From Deltaproteobacteria bacterium UBA6601 (GTDB lineage: Bacteria; Myxococcota_A; UBA796; UBA9615), in contig DJIF01000092.1 in NCBI GenBank assembly GCA_002433485.1, forward strand, positions 1 to 14,772: a stretch of 14,772 nucleotides of DNA, read 5' to 3'. Both the position numbers and the translations under genes were made by a program. Every line of letters starts with the position of its first letter. Within the stretch, counting starts at the first letter, position 1. The notes beneath the pieces are model-generated. The model was not told the origin of the DNA. It was given only the letters and a program-made list of their open reading frames with translations, and ran no database searches. Shown here piece after piece: positions 13,415 through 14,772 of this stretch.

Positions 13415-14772
13415 GTGCAAGACGAACTACGGGAGCTGGTAAGGGCGCTGCGCAAGGCCGCCCCGGCCGCCGCATGGCGCGTTGGCGAGCGGGCCGCCGC
13501 CAACGGTAATGTATCGCTGGTCTCCCAGGATTCGGACAGCAGTGAGTACGTCCTGCGAGTTAAGCTCGGCAACGGACCGCCAAACGAAATCTATCTCTGG
13601 CCCGATGAGGTCGAATGGGAATGCGACTGTGAGTCTCCCGCTCAGGCCTGTGCCCATGCGGTAGCAGCCATCCGCGGCCTTAGCGGTGGACTTAGCTCGC
13701 TCCCAGAAGCAGCGCCACCCGCGCACATCGTGCTGTTGTTACGGCGCCGGCAGGGATCATTAGAGCTGGAACTCGGCGTGCGCAGACAGCAACAAGTGGA
13801 AGCATGGAGCGCACAAGGCAGCCCTGGCCTCCGCCCAAGCGAAGAGTTTGCCCGCCTGAACAGGCTGCAAGGCGAGGTCGCGGGGGGACGCATCGCGCCG
13901 CGCAACTACTCTGCCCTGCTCTCCGCACTACTCAGCGCCGAGGAGGTCCAACTGGACGGTGAAGTCATCTCCATCTCCAAGGTTCCCATTCACAAAGTCG
14001 CAGTCATCGCAGCGGTAGGCAGCAACTTCCGGCTGACCCTCGAACCACCGGAGACGGTCACGGAGCTGTTTGAAGGCGAGCCGACCCTGGCTCTGACGGA
14101 CCACACCTTACGTCCGCTCGGCAACGGCAAGCTAAGCAAGCTGCAGCTGCATCAACTGCGTCGACCGCTGCTGTTCCATAACCATGAACTACCGCGCCTG
14201 ACCGGTGAGTGGATCCCGGCGCTGGAACGCTGCGTTGATGTGATCCGTCGTGGGTCAGTACCCGAATCCCAAGCCGCTGAAGTAACGGTCCGGCTCGAGC
14301 TCCAGCGACGGGCCGGTTTGCTTGAGGCAGAAGCACGGATCGTCTACGGCGACCCGCCACTGGCTGAGCTTCGAGACAACAACTGGATTCCGCTGGGTGG
14401 ATTACAGCGTATGCCGGCCCGCAACCGCGATGCGGAACTGCAAGCTGTCAATCAACTGCAGGCTCAGCTCGGCATGCGCCCCGGCCAGCGTCTACGCCTG
14501 CTGCCAGAGGACGCGGCGCGCTTCGTCCGCGACCGACTGCCCCAGTTCAGCGGCCAATTGATCGGCGAACACCAGGCGCGCAGCTTCCGCGTCGATCGAA
14601 CGCCGCTCAGACCTGAACTTCAGTGGCAAGGAAACGGCCTGCAGGCTCGCTTCATGGGAGAAGCCGGCGAGGCCGACCCAGTACGGGTTCTGGAGGCTTG
14701 GCGCCAGGGACAGGAGTTGGTCTCCCTTGGCTCGCAAGGAATGGCAGCCCTCCCCATCGAGTGGCTCGACTG
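13415..14772 (+). CDS. SWIM zinc-finger protein, probable SNF2-family helicase N-terminus (partial)
   Basis: The frame is open for about 452 codons from the GTG at 13415 and runs off the right edge, so the protein is incomplete. A SWIM motif is clear: WECDC, six residues, then CAHAV (Cys70, Cys72, Cys79, His81), a zinc-binding module found at the N-terminus of many bacterial SNF2-type ATPases. The rest of the visible part is a mixed-composition region, including AELRDNNWIPLGGLQRMPAR near 330-350, that resembles the pre-helicase segment of such proteins from memory. The helicase motifs themselves would lie beyond the window, so the SNF2 call is an inference. There is no in-frame ATG until 14410, well into the conserved part, so a GTG start is likely; GAGAAG nine bases upstream is a weak ribosome binding site. 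It is divergent from rnpB, with 64 bp between. Confidence 0.7.
   Translation, partial: MQDELRELVRALRKAAPAAAWRVGERAAANGNVSLVSQDSDSSEYVLRVKLGNGPPNEIYLWPDEVEWECDCESPAQACAHAVAAIRGLSGGLSSLPEAAPPAHIVLLLRRRQGSLELELGVRRQQQVEAWSAQGSPGLRPSEEFARLNRLQGEVAGGRIAPRNYSALLSALLSAEEVQLDGEVISISKVPIHKVAVIAAVGSNFRLTLEPPETVTELFEGEPTLALTDHTLRPLGNGKLSKLQLHQLRRPLLFHNHELPRLTGEWIPALERCVDVIRRGSVPESQAAEVTVRLELQRRAGLLEAEARIVYGDPPLAELRDNNWIPLGGLQRMPARNRDAELQAVNQLQAQLGMRPGQRLRLLPEDAARFVRDRLPQFSGQLIGEHQARSFRVDRTPLRPELQWQGNGLQARFMGEAGEADPVRVLEAWRQGQELVSLGSQGMAALPIEWLD

Noticed and set aside
12853..13442. Open frames across the RNase P RNA gene
   Set aside because: The region folds and reads as class A RNase P RNA on the minus strand; the translations are Pro/Arg-rich and meaningless.
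1..14772. Mobile element, prophage, CRISPR array or defence system
   Set aside because: No transposase, integrase, terminal inverted repeats, regular spacer-repeat pattern or known defence genes were seen; the genes are mainly housekeeping and composition appears uniform.

Overview
The window looks like ordinary chromosome from a high-GC Gram-negative bacterium. It is probably a myxobacterium-like member of the Myxococcota (former Deltaproteobacteria). A metal-type KdsA implies a Kdo-containing lipopolysaccharide. The PilB resembles the myxobacterial type IV pilus motor from memory, including an acidic linker between its N-terminal and motor parts. The last gene appears to be a SWIM zinc-finger/SNF2-type protein of a kind common in that group. 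The taxonomic call is an inference from remembered family resemblance. I see no insertion sequence, prophage, CRISPR array, tRNA or rRNA.

Layout, left to right. (1) 2-430 is the C-terminal end of an FdhF/YdeP-type molybdopterin oxidoreductase. (2) On the minus strand, a 32-residue hydrophobic small ORF (1068-1166) is followed by a pyroglutamyl-peptidase I (434-1063). Divergent from them is an unrecognised 598-residue multi-pass membrane protein (1215-3011). (3) On the minus strand lie the pilus ATPase gene pilB (4211-5911) and a GT4-type glycosyltransferase (3038-4090). (4) Divergent from pilB are kdsA (6045-6929) and an exonuclease III gene (6993-7760). (5) A likely minus-strand operon holds an unknown cytoplasmic protein (9206-9799), a secreted probable outer-membrane barrel (8662-9204) and a divergent UPRTase-family phosphoribosyltransferase (7825-8634). 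(6) A solitary Flp-type pilin gene (9902-10120) ends in a strong hairpin terminator. It is divergent from an OmpR/PhoB-type response regulator (10384-11154) and its histidine kinase (11164-12843). (7) The RNase P RNA gene rnpB lies on the minus strand (about 12900-13350). (8) The N-terminal part of a SWIM-domain protein, probably an SNF2 helicase, runs off the right edge.

The most interesting block is the Flp pilin facing a two-component system. The 263-bp intergenic space carries an 8-bp direct repeat with an 11-bp period, the spacing used by OmpR/PhoB-family regulators. The kinase has an atypical H-box and a long cytoplasmic N-terminus. Other points are the small hydrophobic ORF ahead of pcp, the unknown 598-residue membrane protein, the atypical phosphoribosyltransferase behind two unknown genes, and a compensatory base pair in the P4 helix of RNase P RNA. 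I did not find a clearly new multi-gene system, and most of the window is housekeeping.
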